A stretch of DNA of 7,588 nucleotides from an uncultured Alphaproteobacteria bacterium (GTDB lineage Bacteria > Pseudomonadota > Alphaproteobacteria > Micavibrionales > Micavibrionaceae), in contig CAKZMN010000111.1 of the NCBI GenBank assembly GCA_937128575.1, positions 1 to 7,588 of the forward strand, read 5' to 3'. Below the pieces are notes generated by a model. It did no database searches and had not been told where the DNA came from. It was given only the letters and a program-made list of their open reading frames with translations. Shown here piece after piece: positions 1-6,678 of the stretch; the first letter of the stretch is position 1; each line of letters begins with the position of its first letter. Position numbers and translations under genes: made by a program.

Positions 1-3000
1 ACAAATCTTATTATCGCGGGCAACACAATCACATCTGGTGATGACGGCATTGACGTTAGCGCGGTGAAAAATGGCGCAGGCGTAACAATCGGTGGCATGG
101 GCGCATATGATGACCCTGCAACACCGGCTGAATTCCGCGGCAACCGCATTACGGCGGATGATGATGGCATCGAATTTGATGCAGGCATCGACGCATTCGT
201 ATCAATCGAAAGCAACCGCATCTCTGCGGGTAGCGACGGTATCGCAATCGAAGACCAAAAGCCGGGCAACGTAACAGGCGTTTCAAGCAACGCGACTGTA
301 CAGATTATGGGCAACCAAATTGGTTCCGAAGGTTCGGACCGCGTCGGCGATGATGGCATCGACTTTGATGATGCAATCACGGGTAAATCAACTGTAACAA
401 TCGCGGGCAACACTATTGGTCGCTCCAGAAGATATGCAGGCGATAACGGTATTGAATTTGACAGCATCGAAGGCGGCGCGACTGTAAATATTACAAACAA
501 CCCAAGCATTCGCACGTTTGATAATGGTATCCATGTTGGTGGCAAAATTGAAAACGCCACATTGAATATCACAGGCAACAACCACGGCATTCACGCTGGT
601 CAACACGGTATCTACTTTGGTGACGAAGTAACGTCAAATGCCAAGGTAAATATCCATGACAACATTATCTCCGCCAATGAAGATAGCCGCGATGGTATCG
701 GCGGTAACGGTATTCACTTCAATGACGAAGTAAATGCCAACGCTGACGTAAATATCGGCAACGGCTCTGGCGGCACTCAAAATGTTGGCGGATCAAACGT
801 GATCAATGGCTATAACGGCATTGTATTTAACGATGACATTTATAACTCAGCCAGCGTTGATATTGACGGCAACCGCATTGGTTTTGATGCAGATGCATTT
901 ACTGGTCCATACTCAAATGATCGCCTAAGCGCAAACGGCATCAAGTTCAGCAATATCTATGATAGCGCAGAAATCATCATAACCGACAACCACATCCGCG
1001 CAGGCGAAGATGGCGTTCAGTTTGATGGTCAAGTGTATGGTAAGGCTGATATCTTAATCGGCGGTAAGGCTGGCGACAAAAACACAATCAATGCATTAAA
1101 TAACGGCATTGAATTCAATGAAGATGTTTCCGGAAACGCGCTTGTTGAAATCAGCCACAATGACATTGATTCAACGCTCTCCGGCATTCGCTTCGAAGGT
1201 GACGTATCTAACGTGGCCGCTGGCGGTGTAAGCCAGGAAGAAATTCTAATCACCAATAACGACATCGATATCTACGGCGCAGGTAGTGGTATTAATTTCG
1301 CTGGCAACGTCAGCGATAACCGCCACGACACGCGGATCGCGAATAACGATATTCTGGTGCGCGATGGTTTCTTTGATAGCGGTAAGCACGCCATCCACTT
1401 CGAAGGTGACGTGAATGACGCCAGCGTTTGGATCGTAGATAACGACCGTTTATACGGTAATCAAGACGGTATCGCATTTGATGGCGACATTGAAAATAAC
1501 GGCCGCGTTCGTATCCACAACAACACATCCATCATTGGTGAAGACCAAGACGGTATTGATTTCAGTGGCGACATCACAAGCGGCAGTTTCGTGAGCGTCA
1601 ATGGCAATGACGAGATCAAGGGCCAGACATCTGGCATTCAATCATCATTCGATAACGGTATCGAAATTGCTGGTTTGAATGACGGTCGCATTCAAATTTT
1701 GAATAACGTTGATATCGCCGCTGCCGATCATGGTATTGCGATCTTCGGTGACATTACAAACGGCTCCGATGTAGATATCCATGACAACATTATCATGTCT
1801 AACACCGATGGCGGCCGCGATGGCGCAGGTATCTGGTTTGATGGTGAAGTAACAAACTCCACAATCAACATTGGTGATGGCGCACTAAATAGTAACCCAT
1901 CCAACATTATCACTGTTGGTTCAACACGCTTCAGCAACGCTAGTGGCCTAGACGGCATTCACTTCGACGATACAGTCGGCACAGGCGCAGAAGTCTTGAT
2001 TGATGGCAACCGCATTGGCGATGAAAAAGAGGGCATCACGGATGATGGCATTCAATTCGCCGCCGTTAATGGCGACGCTGTTGTTGATATTACAGATAAC
2101 CGCATTTACGCGAACGATGATGGTGTATTCTTCATCGACGAAGTGTCCGGTTCTGCCAAGATTACAATCGGCGAAACCAAAACGGACGCAGATGGTAACG
2201 TGATTAACGCAGGTGATGATGCAATCGAATTTTTCGATGACGTTACCGGCGCTTCACAAATCATCATTCTAAAGAACGAGCTATTCGCACGTGATAACGG
2301 TATTGAGTTCAGCGGCGAAACAAGCAACGCTGTCGCAACGCCGGTTCCAGAAGGTGACATTTCAGCCGATATCTTCATTGGTCAAAATGACATCTACGGC
2401 ACCAACAACGGTATCAGCTTCGAAGGCGAAGCCTCTGGTCGCAACCACGCGATCCGAATTACCCGCAACACAATCAACGGTGATAACGGCAATGGTATTC
2501 AGCACACGGGCGGTATTTCCGGCGCGAAGCTGAGAATTATTAATAACCAATCAATCATGGGCGATGAAAATGGCATCTTGGTTGAGGGATCCATGGGCAC
2601 AGAGGGTAGCAGAAAAGCTTTCATCGAAGTGTCCCGTAACGACCTTATACAGGGCGGCAGCGGCGATGGCGTTCACATCGAAGATTACGGTTTCTCTGGT
2701 GCGAATATTGAACTAGTGGAAAACAAAATCGAGTTCGGTCAAGACGGCATTGAAGTTAGCGCTTATTCAGCTGAGGTTCTTGTTGATCAAAACGAAATCT
2801 CAAATGCGGGACAAAACGGTATCTTGCTAAACGCGAAAGGCAGCCTGTTCATCGAAAGCCCGGAAACGGATTTCGAAACAACGGCCTTCCTCGTGGACAA
2901 TACGCAAAATATTGCTAACGGACCAAGGGCTATCGCGTTTGTAAGCACAGGTTTCGATGGTGAATTCAACTCCGTAACATCAAACAACATTGTGACCGAA

Positions 3001-3858
3001 TCAGGCTCAAACGGTTTGAACGTACAGGGCGAAACACACGATAGCGTTGTCGTAGAAGGCAACACCTTCACTGATAACCTAACGGGCGCGCGCTTCGAAA
3101 GCGGCGCGGTTGATGTCAGCAATGTTGATAATCCGAATATCTTCGAAGTCACACCAGACTTCGTTGTACCAACCGATGAATTCGTAACCGGTATGCAGTT
3201 TGAATTGGCAAACTCTGGTGCGCCAACAAGTTTGACTATCGTTGATGAAACATTTGGTACAACTGAATTCACGGGTTTCTCTGCTCTTCCTGTAAATGAC
3301 GCGTTCTATGCGCGTTTGGAAGATGGGGCAATCTTGGACGCGCTAGGCAACGTGATCGAAATTGACGGCACGTTCTCAAGCTGGGATGGCCTAGTGCCAA
3401 ACGCACAGGGCAATATCCTGAGCGCTACAGACCTGGCAGTGATTGAAAATCGTTTGTTCGATGCCGATGACTCGCCAGCAAATCAGCGCGGTCAGATTTT
3501 TGTTGGGCGTGTTCCACAGGGTCTTGAAAACATCGAAGACTTCTTCCAAGAATTCGATCAGTTTGGCGGTGCATTTAACGGCTTGAATGTAAGATTACTT
3601 GGCTTGCCTTCAATCGGCGGCGCGGGCGGGGCAGCACCATTTAGTCTCGCAAATATCGAACCTGCCGCGGGCGAGGAAGGTAGCGATCCTGAAAGCTTGG
3701 CAAATCTAGAGCCTGCCGCTGGTGGCGATGATGCCTCGGCTGCATGTTGGGGCGACGCGGTAAATGCCGCCGCATCCGGCGCACCGGTAAGCTACGACTT
3801 CGGTGGTTCATTCGAAGAAAGCCTCGTTGACGCATCAAGCTGTGGCGCGCAACAATAG
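1..3858 (+). CDS. Giant parallel beta-helix surface/adhesin-like protein, 5'-truncated by window
   Basis: The frame is open from base 1 to the TAG at 3856-3858 (1285 codons visible). Bases 1-63 already encode a normal coil (GNTITSGDDGIDV), so the GTG at 64 is an internal valine and the true start is upstream. Over 30 coils of about 25-40 residues share the pattern V-x-I-x-x-N-x-I, a loop, then (D/N)GI-x-F, as in right-handed parallel beta-helices of the PbH1/NosD type. Coils become irregular after about 2830 and stop near 3140. A non-repetitive region follows, then a Gly/Ala-rich tail with two cysteines (codons at 3745 and 3841). I see no C-terminal 12-strand autotransporter barrel and no RTX nonapeptide series, so secretion by a two-partner or other system is inferred, not shown. 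The protein is strongly acidic. Extracellular adhesin, matrix or predation-related roles are all guesses; the beta-helix fold is the secure part. Confidence 0.85.
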   Translation, partial: TNLIIAGNTITSGDDGIDVSAVKNGAGVTIGGMGAYDDPATPAEFRGNRITADDDGIEFDAGIDAFVSIESNRISAGSDGIAIEDQKPGNVTGVSSNATVQIMGNQIGSEGSDRVGDDGIDFDDAITGKSTVTIAGNTIGRSRRYAGDNGIEFDSIEGGATVNITNNPSIRTFDNGIHVGGKIENATLNITGNNHGIHAGQHGIYFGDEVTSNAKVNIHDNIISANEDSRDGIGGNGIHFNDEVNANADVNIGNGSGGTQNVGGSNVINGYNGIVFNDDIYNSASVDIDGNRIGFDADAFTGPYSNDRLSANGIKFSNIYDSAEIIITDNHIRAGEDGVQFDGQVYGKADILIGGKAGDKNTINALNNGIEFNEDVSGNALVEISHNDIDSTLSGIRFEGDVSNVAAGGVSQEEILITNNDIDIYGAGSGINFAGNVSDNRHDTRIANNDILVRDGFFDSGKHAIHFEGDVNDASVWIVDNDRLYGNQDGIAFDGDIENNGRVRIHNNTSIIGEDQDGIDFSGDITSGSFVSVNGNDEIKGQTSGIQSSFDNGIEIAGLNDGRIQILNNVDIAAADHGIAIFGDITNGSDVDIHDNIIMSNTDGGRDGAGIWFDGEVTNSTINIGDGALNSNPSNIITVGSTRFSNASGLDGIHFDDTVGTGAEVLIDGNRIGDEKEGITDDGIQFAAVNGDAVVDITDNRIYANDDGVFFIDEVSGSAKITIGETKTDADGNVINAGDDAIEFFDDVTGASQIIILKNELFARDNGIEFSGETSNAVATPVPEGDISADIFIGQNDIYGTNNGISFEGEASGRNHAIRITRNTINGDNGNGIQHTGGISGAKLRIINNQSIMGDENGILVEGSMGTEGSRKAFIEVSRNDLIQGGSGDGVHIEDYGFSGANIELVENKIEFGQDGIEVSAYSAEVLVDQNEISNAGQNGILLNAKGSLFIESPETDFETTAFLVDNTQNIANGPRAIAFVSTGFDGEFNSVTSNNIVTESGSNGLNVQGETHDSVVVEGNTFTDNLTGARFESGAVDVSNVDNPNIFEVTPDFVVPTDEFVTGMQFELANSGAPTSLTIVDETFGTTEFTGFSALPVNDAFYARLEDGAILDALGNVIEIDGTFSSWDGLVPNAQGNILSATDLAVIENRLFDADDSPANQRGQIFVGRVPQGLENIEDFFQEFDQFGGAFNGLNVRLLGLPSIGGAGGAAPFSLANIEPAAGEEGSDPESLANLEPAAGGDDASAACWGDAVNAAASGAPVSYDFGGSFEESLVDASSCGAQQ
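19..3000 (+). repeat. Higher-order modular repeat of about 10 beta-helix coils (320-375 residues)
   Basis: Diagnostic coils recur in the same order. An IGG/IGE coil (Ile codon at 88, 1057, 2167) is followed by a coil with an extended loop after an N-V or N-A pair (Asn codon at 268, 1210, 2326). Next comes an NNxSI coil (first Asn codon at 496, 1519, 2542), then an IHDNII coil (Ile codon at 652 and 1777; not seen in the third module). Spacings are 969 and 1110, 942 and 1116, 1023 and 1023, and 1125 bases. This suggests duplication of a multi-coil block followed by divergence and gain or loss of single coils. Module edges are approximate, and the first module probably begins upstream of the window. 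Confidence 0.75.
3643..3741 (+). repeat. Short tandem repeat SLAN(I/L)EPAAG near the C-terminus
   Basis: SLANIEPAAG (3643-3672) and SLANLEPAAG (3694-3723) are 51 bases (17 codons) apart. The two linkers are acidic and small-residue rich. At DNA level the copies differ at several synonymous positions (for example ctcgcaaatatcgaa against ttggcaaatctagag), so the duplication is old or the peptide is under selection. It lies between the coil-free region and the cysteine-containing tail, and may be a flexible linker or spacer. Confidence 0.75.
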
Positions 3859-3884
3859 GCGGCGCATGATATATAAATTAAGTG

Positions 3885-3913
3885 AAAGCTCTACCATTTC
3901 GGTGGAGCTTTTT
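3885..3913 (+). terminator. Rho-independent terminator of the beta-helix gene
   Basis: Eleven-base arms 3885-3895 (AAAGCTCTACC) and 3901-3911 (GGTGGAGCTTT) pair throughout with one A/G mismatch, enclose a 5-base loop (ATTTC) and run into a T tract to 3913. It lies 27 bases after the TAG. Because of the A-rich left arm it might also work weakly in reverse, but no gene on the other strand needs it. The rest of the gap to 4062 is AT-rich. It must hold the promoter of the next gene, but I see no -35/-10 pair good enough to call. Confidence 0.85.
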
Positions 3914-4062
3914 ACTATATGTACAAAACCAAATGATAGAGCTATAAAGGCAGTACTCTTTGTTTTATATAAATTGCGTGACAAGTGCTTGCGTTCACGT
4001 AATTTTCTGTCAAAATAGAGCAATTGGCTTTGACCAAAAGATTTAAGTTTTAAGGACGAATA

Positions 4063-4683
4063 ATGTATCACGATGAAAATTGGAATCCTGTTGAGGGCGA
4101 AGAGCTCACTGGTTTTCTGGATCAAATCAATCCTATTGATGGAAAATATAAAGTATCCGCAGACAGCACCAAAGTTGAATGGCGTATGTTGCCCTTCTAC
4201 GAAAGCGTTGCTCTAATTCGTGTGCAGGACCCAAATTGGGTGAATAAAAAGCTGACGGTTTATTATCTAACGGATCAGGGCAATCTGTTCCGCCTCAATG
4301 GTACCTCCCCGCCAATTCACGAAGTGAACGCGAAGGCGCCGATCAAAATTACCGATGATAACGTTCTTGAATATCTACAGTTCTTCTGTTTCTTCGTGCG
4401 CGGCGAGGAAGGCCCATTCTATGTGGCTGAATCAATGGATGATCCCAACATGCCCGCCGATATGGATGACACAACCCGCTCCGTGGTTGAGGGCACAATT
4501 CGCCCGGCTTCTTATGAGGGCAAGAATGATCAGGGGCATTACCTCTGTGATGCGGTTGTGTTCTATTCAAACGCGCTTTTCATCGCAAACTTCGCTGTTC
4601 AGCCTTCTGGCATGATTGAAATGCTTGATGATGAACCGATTGCGGCTGATTTACCAACCAAGATCGAAGTTCCCGTTTCTTAA
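4063..4683 (+). CDS. Conserved-looking hypothetical protein, 206 residues
   Basis: I do not recognise this gene. The ATG at 4063 has a good ribosome site (AAGGA, 4052-4056) six bases upstream, which fixes the start. The product is acidic and has no signal peptide or membrane helix, so it is probably cytosolic. It looks like a mixed alpha/beta globular domain: an acidic N-terminus opening MYHDENWNPVEGEE, a strand-rich middle (ALIRVQD, KLTVYYLTDQGNLFRLNG), then an aromatic patch around residues 107-120 (FFCFFVRGEEGPFY) and a hydrophobic strand pair near 160-180 (AVVFYSNALFIANFAV). The patch is the best search seed. Its codon use and spacing look like a normal single gene, flanked by terminator-like hairpins on both sides, so it is probably transcribed alone. 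No function is claimed. Confidence 0.85.
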   Translation: MYHDENWNPVEGEELTGFLDQINPIDGKYKVSADSTKVEWRMLPFYESVALIRVQDPNWVNKKLTVYYLTDQGNLFRLNGTSPPIHEVNAKAPIKITDDNVLEYLQFFCFFVRGEEGPFYVAESMDDPNMPADMDDTTRSVVEGTIRPASYEGKNDQGHYLCDAVVFYSNALFIANFAVQPSGMIEMLDDEPIAADLPTKIEVPVS

Positions 4684-4704
4684 AGACTGTTTTTAGTCTC
4701 TTTT
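4684..4704 (+). terminator. Weak hairpin plus T tract right after the hypothetical gene
   Basis: AGACT (4684-4688) and AGTCT (4695-4699) form a five-base-pair stem around GTTTTT, followed by CTTTT. It starts immediately after the TAA stop. The stem is short and only two of its five pairs are G-C, so it is at best a weak terminator or a 3'-end stabiliser. Confidence 0.4.
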
Positions 4705-4719
4705 ACGCATGCATCCCGC

Positions 4720-4746
4720 ATGAAGGCTTTATCTCGCCTTCATTTT
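4720..4746 (+). terminator. Intrinsic terminator between hypothetical gene and ubiH-like gene
   Basis: ATGAAGGC (4720-4727) and GCCTTCAT (4736-4743) are perfect eight-base arms around an eight-base loop, continued by TTT. It is the stronger of the two tandem hairpins in this gap. It ends just before the GTG at 4748, which argues against that GTG being the start of the following gene. Confidence 0.6.
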
Positions 4747-4765
4747 CGTGTTTAGTGCGAATGTA

Positions 4766-5962
4766 ATGAGTGCATCAAAATCAAAAATATACGATGTCGC
4801 AATTATTGGCGGCGGTCTTGCGGGGCTAACCCTAGCGTGCCTTTTGGGGCAGGTTGGTGTGTCCGTTGCATGTATAGACCGCGCGCCTAAAAAAGTAACC
4901 AGCACTAAAGACTTGCGCACCACTGCTATATCCTACGGCTCCTCTAAAATCTTGGATCAGGCTGGCATTTGGCCCCTAATGAAGGGCAAAACCAGCGCCA
5001 TAGACGATATTCAAATCCTTGATGGTCAATCATCTATATTGCTCAACTTCCTCAGCGCGGAAACGCAAGGCAAAAGCTTCGGCTGGATCGTTGAAAACAC
5101 AGAATTGCGCGCCGCGATGATGAAAACGCTAAAGGGCTTAAAAAGCGCCGCCCACATCCCGGACACAACAATTACTGATTTTACAGTGAATGATGACCAC
5201 GTGACCTGCCAAACAGGGACAGACAAGCCGATTAAGGCGCGCCTGATCGTGGGGGCGGACGGTCGTGGTTCATTCACCCGCAAATGGATGGACGTGCCTG
5301 TGCGGGAGTGGAATTACCAGCAGCGCGCGGTCATTTGCACCGTTTCCCATGAAAACCCACATAATAACGTTGCCGTTGAGCATTTCTGGCCAGAGGGGCC
5401 CTTTGCCGTACTTCCAATGGCCGATGATAAAAAGGGCGCGCATCGCTCCTCCGTTGTGTTCACTGAACACGGGCCGGATAGCGCATCTTTAATGCATTAC
5501 ACCGATGAAGAATTCGAAATGGCGCTTGCTGCGCGCTTTCCGGAGCGCTATGGCGATATCAAACTGGCCAATAAACGCGTGGCCTACCCGCTCGGCCTTG
5601 TCCACGCCAGCGCCTATATCGCCCCGCGCATGGCCTTGGTCGCCGATGCCGCGCACGGCATTCACCCCATTGCGGGGCAGGGGCTAAATCTGGGTTTCCG
5701 CGATGTACGCGAGCTGGCCTCCCTTATTACCCGCGCCCATGAAAACGGCGCTGATGTTGGAAATAACGATCTGCTAGAGACCTATCAACGCCGCCGCCGC
5801 CCCGATAATATGGCGATGGTCGCGATGACGGACGGCCTTAATCGCCTGTTTTCAAATAATATTCCGCCTGTACGTCTCTTGCGCCGTGCGGGGCTGCGTC
5901 TTGTGTCAAAGCTGCGCCCCGCTAAAAAATTCTTCATGAAGCAAGCTATGGGCGACAGATAA
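4766..5962 (+). CDS. ubiH: UbiH/UbiF/COQ6-family FAD-dependent ubiquinone ring hydroxylase
   Basis: Class A flavoprotein monooxygenase that uses FAD, NAD(P)H and O2 to hydroxylate the ring of a polyprenylated ubiquinone precursor at the inner membrane. The N-terminal dinucleotide-binding motif GGGLAG is at residues 15-20, with the acidic end of strand 2 at D38. R51 sits in the family segment DLRTTAIS. The DG motif (GADGRG) is at 165-166. The second FAD motif, normally GDAAH, reads ADAAHGIHPIAGQGLNLG from D294. I chose the ATG at 4766 (398 residues, normal for the family) over the in-frame GTG at 4748, because the fold begins soon after it and a terminator stem abuts the GTG; neither start has a strong Shine-Dalgarno. 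Paralogues UbiH, UbiF, UbiI, UbiL and UbiM hydroxylate different carbons and cannot be told apart by eye, so the symbol is provisional. The C-terminus is basic (RRAGLRLVSKLRPAKKFF), which would suit membrane association. Confidence 0.85.
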   Translation: MSASKSKIYDVAIIGGGLAGLTLACLLGQVGVSVACIDRAPKKVTSTKDLRTTAISYGSSKILDQAGIWPLMKGKTSAIDDIQILDGQSSILLNFLSAETQGKSFGWIVENTELRAAMMKTLKGLKSAAHIPDTTITDFTVNDDHVTCQTGTDKPIKARLIVGADGRGSFTRKWMDVPVREWNYQQRAVICTVSHENPHNNVAVEHFWPEGPFAVLPMADDKKGAHRSSVVFTEHGPDSASLMHYTDEEFEMALAARFPERYGDIKLANKRVAYPLGLVHASAYIAPRMALVADAAHGIHPIAGQGLNLGFRDVRELASLITRAHENGADVGNNDLLETYQRRRRPDNMAMVAMTDGLNRLFSNNIPPVRLLRRAGLRLVSKLRPAKKFFMKQAMGDR

Positions 5963-6031
5963 GGGCTGCAGGGCAGGTGAACAGCGATATTGGCGGAGAA
6001 TAGAAAAAATTATTTATGTCCCCAGCTTTTG

Positions 6032-6060
6032 TTGACAGATTATCCAATACCCGTTATAAA
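6032..6060 (+). promoter_or_regulatory. Near-consensus sigma-70 promoter for rpmH operon
   Basis: TTGACA (6032-6037, perfect -35) and TATAAA (6055-6060, five of six at -10) are separated by the optimal 17 bases. Transcription would begin near 6067, giving a leader of about 80 bases before rpmH. The strength fits a ribosomal protein gene. No terminator is evident between the ubiH-like gene and this promoter, so some read-through is possible. Confidence 0.8.
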
Positions 6061-6086
6061 CCCCCCTTAATAACGAATTACAAGAA

Positions 6087-6128
6087 TTTGCGCGCCGAAA
6101 TACTGGTAAAAACCGATAACGGCGCAAA
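6087..6128 (+). promoter_or_regulatory. Hairpin in the rpmH 5' leader
   Basis: TTTGCG (6087-6092) and CCG (6095-6097) pair with CGG (6120-6122) and CGCAAA (6123-6128), with a two-base CG bulge. A small inner stem (TGGT/ACCG around 6104-6115) may form in the loop. The structure ends two bases before the AAAAGGTG ribosome site, so it could influence translation of rpmH or mRNA stability. Pairing is seen directly; any regulatory role is inference. Confidence 0.4.
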
Positions 6129-6146
6129 CTAAAAGGTGTAGATAAG

Positions 6147-6281
6147 ATGAAACGTACTTTCCAACCTAGCCGCATCGTTCGCGCCCGTCGCCATGGCTTC
6201 CGTTCACGTATGGCCACAAAAAATGGCCGCGCCATTCTTGCGCGCCGTCGTGCAAAAGGTCGTAAGCGCCTGAGCGCTTAA
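6147..6281 (+). CDS. rpmH: 50S ribosomal protein L34
   Basis: Encodes 44 residues, the usual L34 length, from [20 protein letters not shown] to GRKRLSA. It is a highly basic peptide that packs against 23S rRNA in the large subunit. The KRT(F/Y)QPS start, RRHGFRxRMAT core and C-terminal (R)KGRKRLSA are all present. An AAGG-containing ribosome site (6133-6138) lies about eight bases before the ATG. It is the first gene of an operon with rnpA, yidD and yidC, the order found across many bacteria. Its stop codon lies inside a perfect 20-base palindrome. Confidence 0.98.
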   Translation: MKRTFQPSRIVRARRHGFRSRMATKNGRAILARRRAKGRKRLSA

Positions 6282-6291
6282 TTAAGCGCTC
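6272..6291 (+). promoter_or_regulatory. Perfect 20-base palindrome over the rpmH stop, upstream of rnpA
   Basis: GAGCGCTTAA (6272-6281) is followed directly by its exact reverse complement TTAAGCGCTC (6282-6291). In RNA it can fold as an eight-base-pair stem with a four-base AAUU loop. There is no T tract, so it is not a standard intrinsic terminator. It ends 15 bases before the rnpA ATG. It could be an mRNA stabiliser, a processing site or a partial attenuator between rpmH and rnpA. Confidence 0.55.
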
Positions 6292-6306
6292 GGCCTGAAC
6301 AGGTCG

Positions 6307-6678
6307 ATGCAGGCAAGTAAAGCACAGCTTAAAACTCTTACGCGGATCAAAAACCGCGGTGATTTCCTTAAAATTCAAAGCAAAGGCCAAAAATGGGTTT
6401 CCCATGGCCTTATCCTGCAAATTATGCCCAATGATTTGGGCCTAACGCGCGTGGGTTTCACCGTCAGTAAAAAAGTATCCAATTTGGCGGTAAAACGTAA
6501 CCGCGTTAAACGCCGCCTGCGCGCGGTGGCAGCCGATATTTTACCGCTTCATGCCAAACCCTCTTGTGATTATATCCTTGTTGGCCGCGCCTTAAGCGCG
6601 ACGCGCCCCCATGAAACGCTATGTGACGATCTAAAGTGGTGTTTGCGCAAAACCGGATATGATAAAGAGGGGGCATGA
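6307..6678 (+). CDS. rnpA: Ribonuclease P protein component
   Basis: A 123-residue basic protein that binds the RNase P catalytic RNA and helps it remove 5' leaders from pre-tRNAs. Family marks are the N-terminal LKTLTRIKNRGDF segment (residues 8-20), the RVGFTVSKKVSNLAVKRNRV region and the arginine-rich RNR motif at residues 63-72 (KRNRVKRRLR). The length matches the family (about 110-130). The ATG at 6307 is preceded only by AGG three bases away, so initiation is probably weak or coupled to rpmH, 25 bases upstream. This would fit RnpA being needed in far smaller amounts than L34. Its TGA overlaps the yidD ATG (ATGA), implying translational coupling. Confidence 0.97.
   Translation: MQASKAQLKTLTRIKNRGDFLKIQSKGQKWVSHGLILQIMPNDLGLTRVGFTVSKKVSNLAVKRNRVKRRLRAVAADILPLHAKPSCDYILVGRALSATRPHETLCDDLKWCLRKTGYDKEGA

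Noticed and set aside
64..66. GTG as the start of the beta-helix gene
   Set aside because: Bases 1-63 are in frame and encode a standard coil equivalent to those preceding the IGG coils at 1057 and 2167, so the gene continues upstream.
1..3000. Regular short repeats suggestive of a CRISPR array or RTX calcium repeats
   Set aside because: The repeats are degenerate, in frame and coding, with no identical direct repeats and spacers. The glycine-aspartate turns lack the GGxGxDxxx nonapeptide series.
2787..3272. 161-codon open frame on the - strand within the beta-helix gene
   Set aside because: It is a shadow of the repetitive + strand gene. The product is Ser/Thr/Pro/Val-rich with no fold signature, and no ribosome site or promoter supports it.
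3989..4017. TTGCGT and CAAAAT/AAAATA as a promoter for the 206-residue protein gene
   Set aside because: The -35 matches only three of six positions and the -10 is poor. A promoter must exist in this gap, but this pair is not convincing.
3835..4125. 96-codon - strand frame crossing the terminator and the start of the hypothetical gene
   Set aside because: It runs through a clear terminator and a well-initiated + strand gene, and shows no recognisable protein features.
4748..4750. GTG start for the ubiH-like gene
   Set aside because: It abuts a terminator-like stem and adds six residues before an ATG that already gives the normal family length.
6040..6048. TTATCCAAT resembling a DnaA box (TTATCCACA), in a region (rpmH-rnpA) that is near oriC in some bacteria
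   Set aside because: Seven of nine matches, a single site, and inside the promoter spacer. No cluster of boxes or AT-rich unwinding element, so no origin is called.
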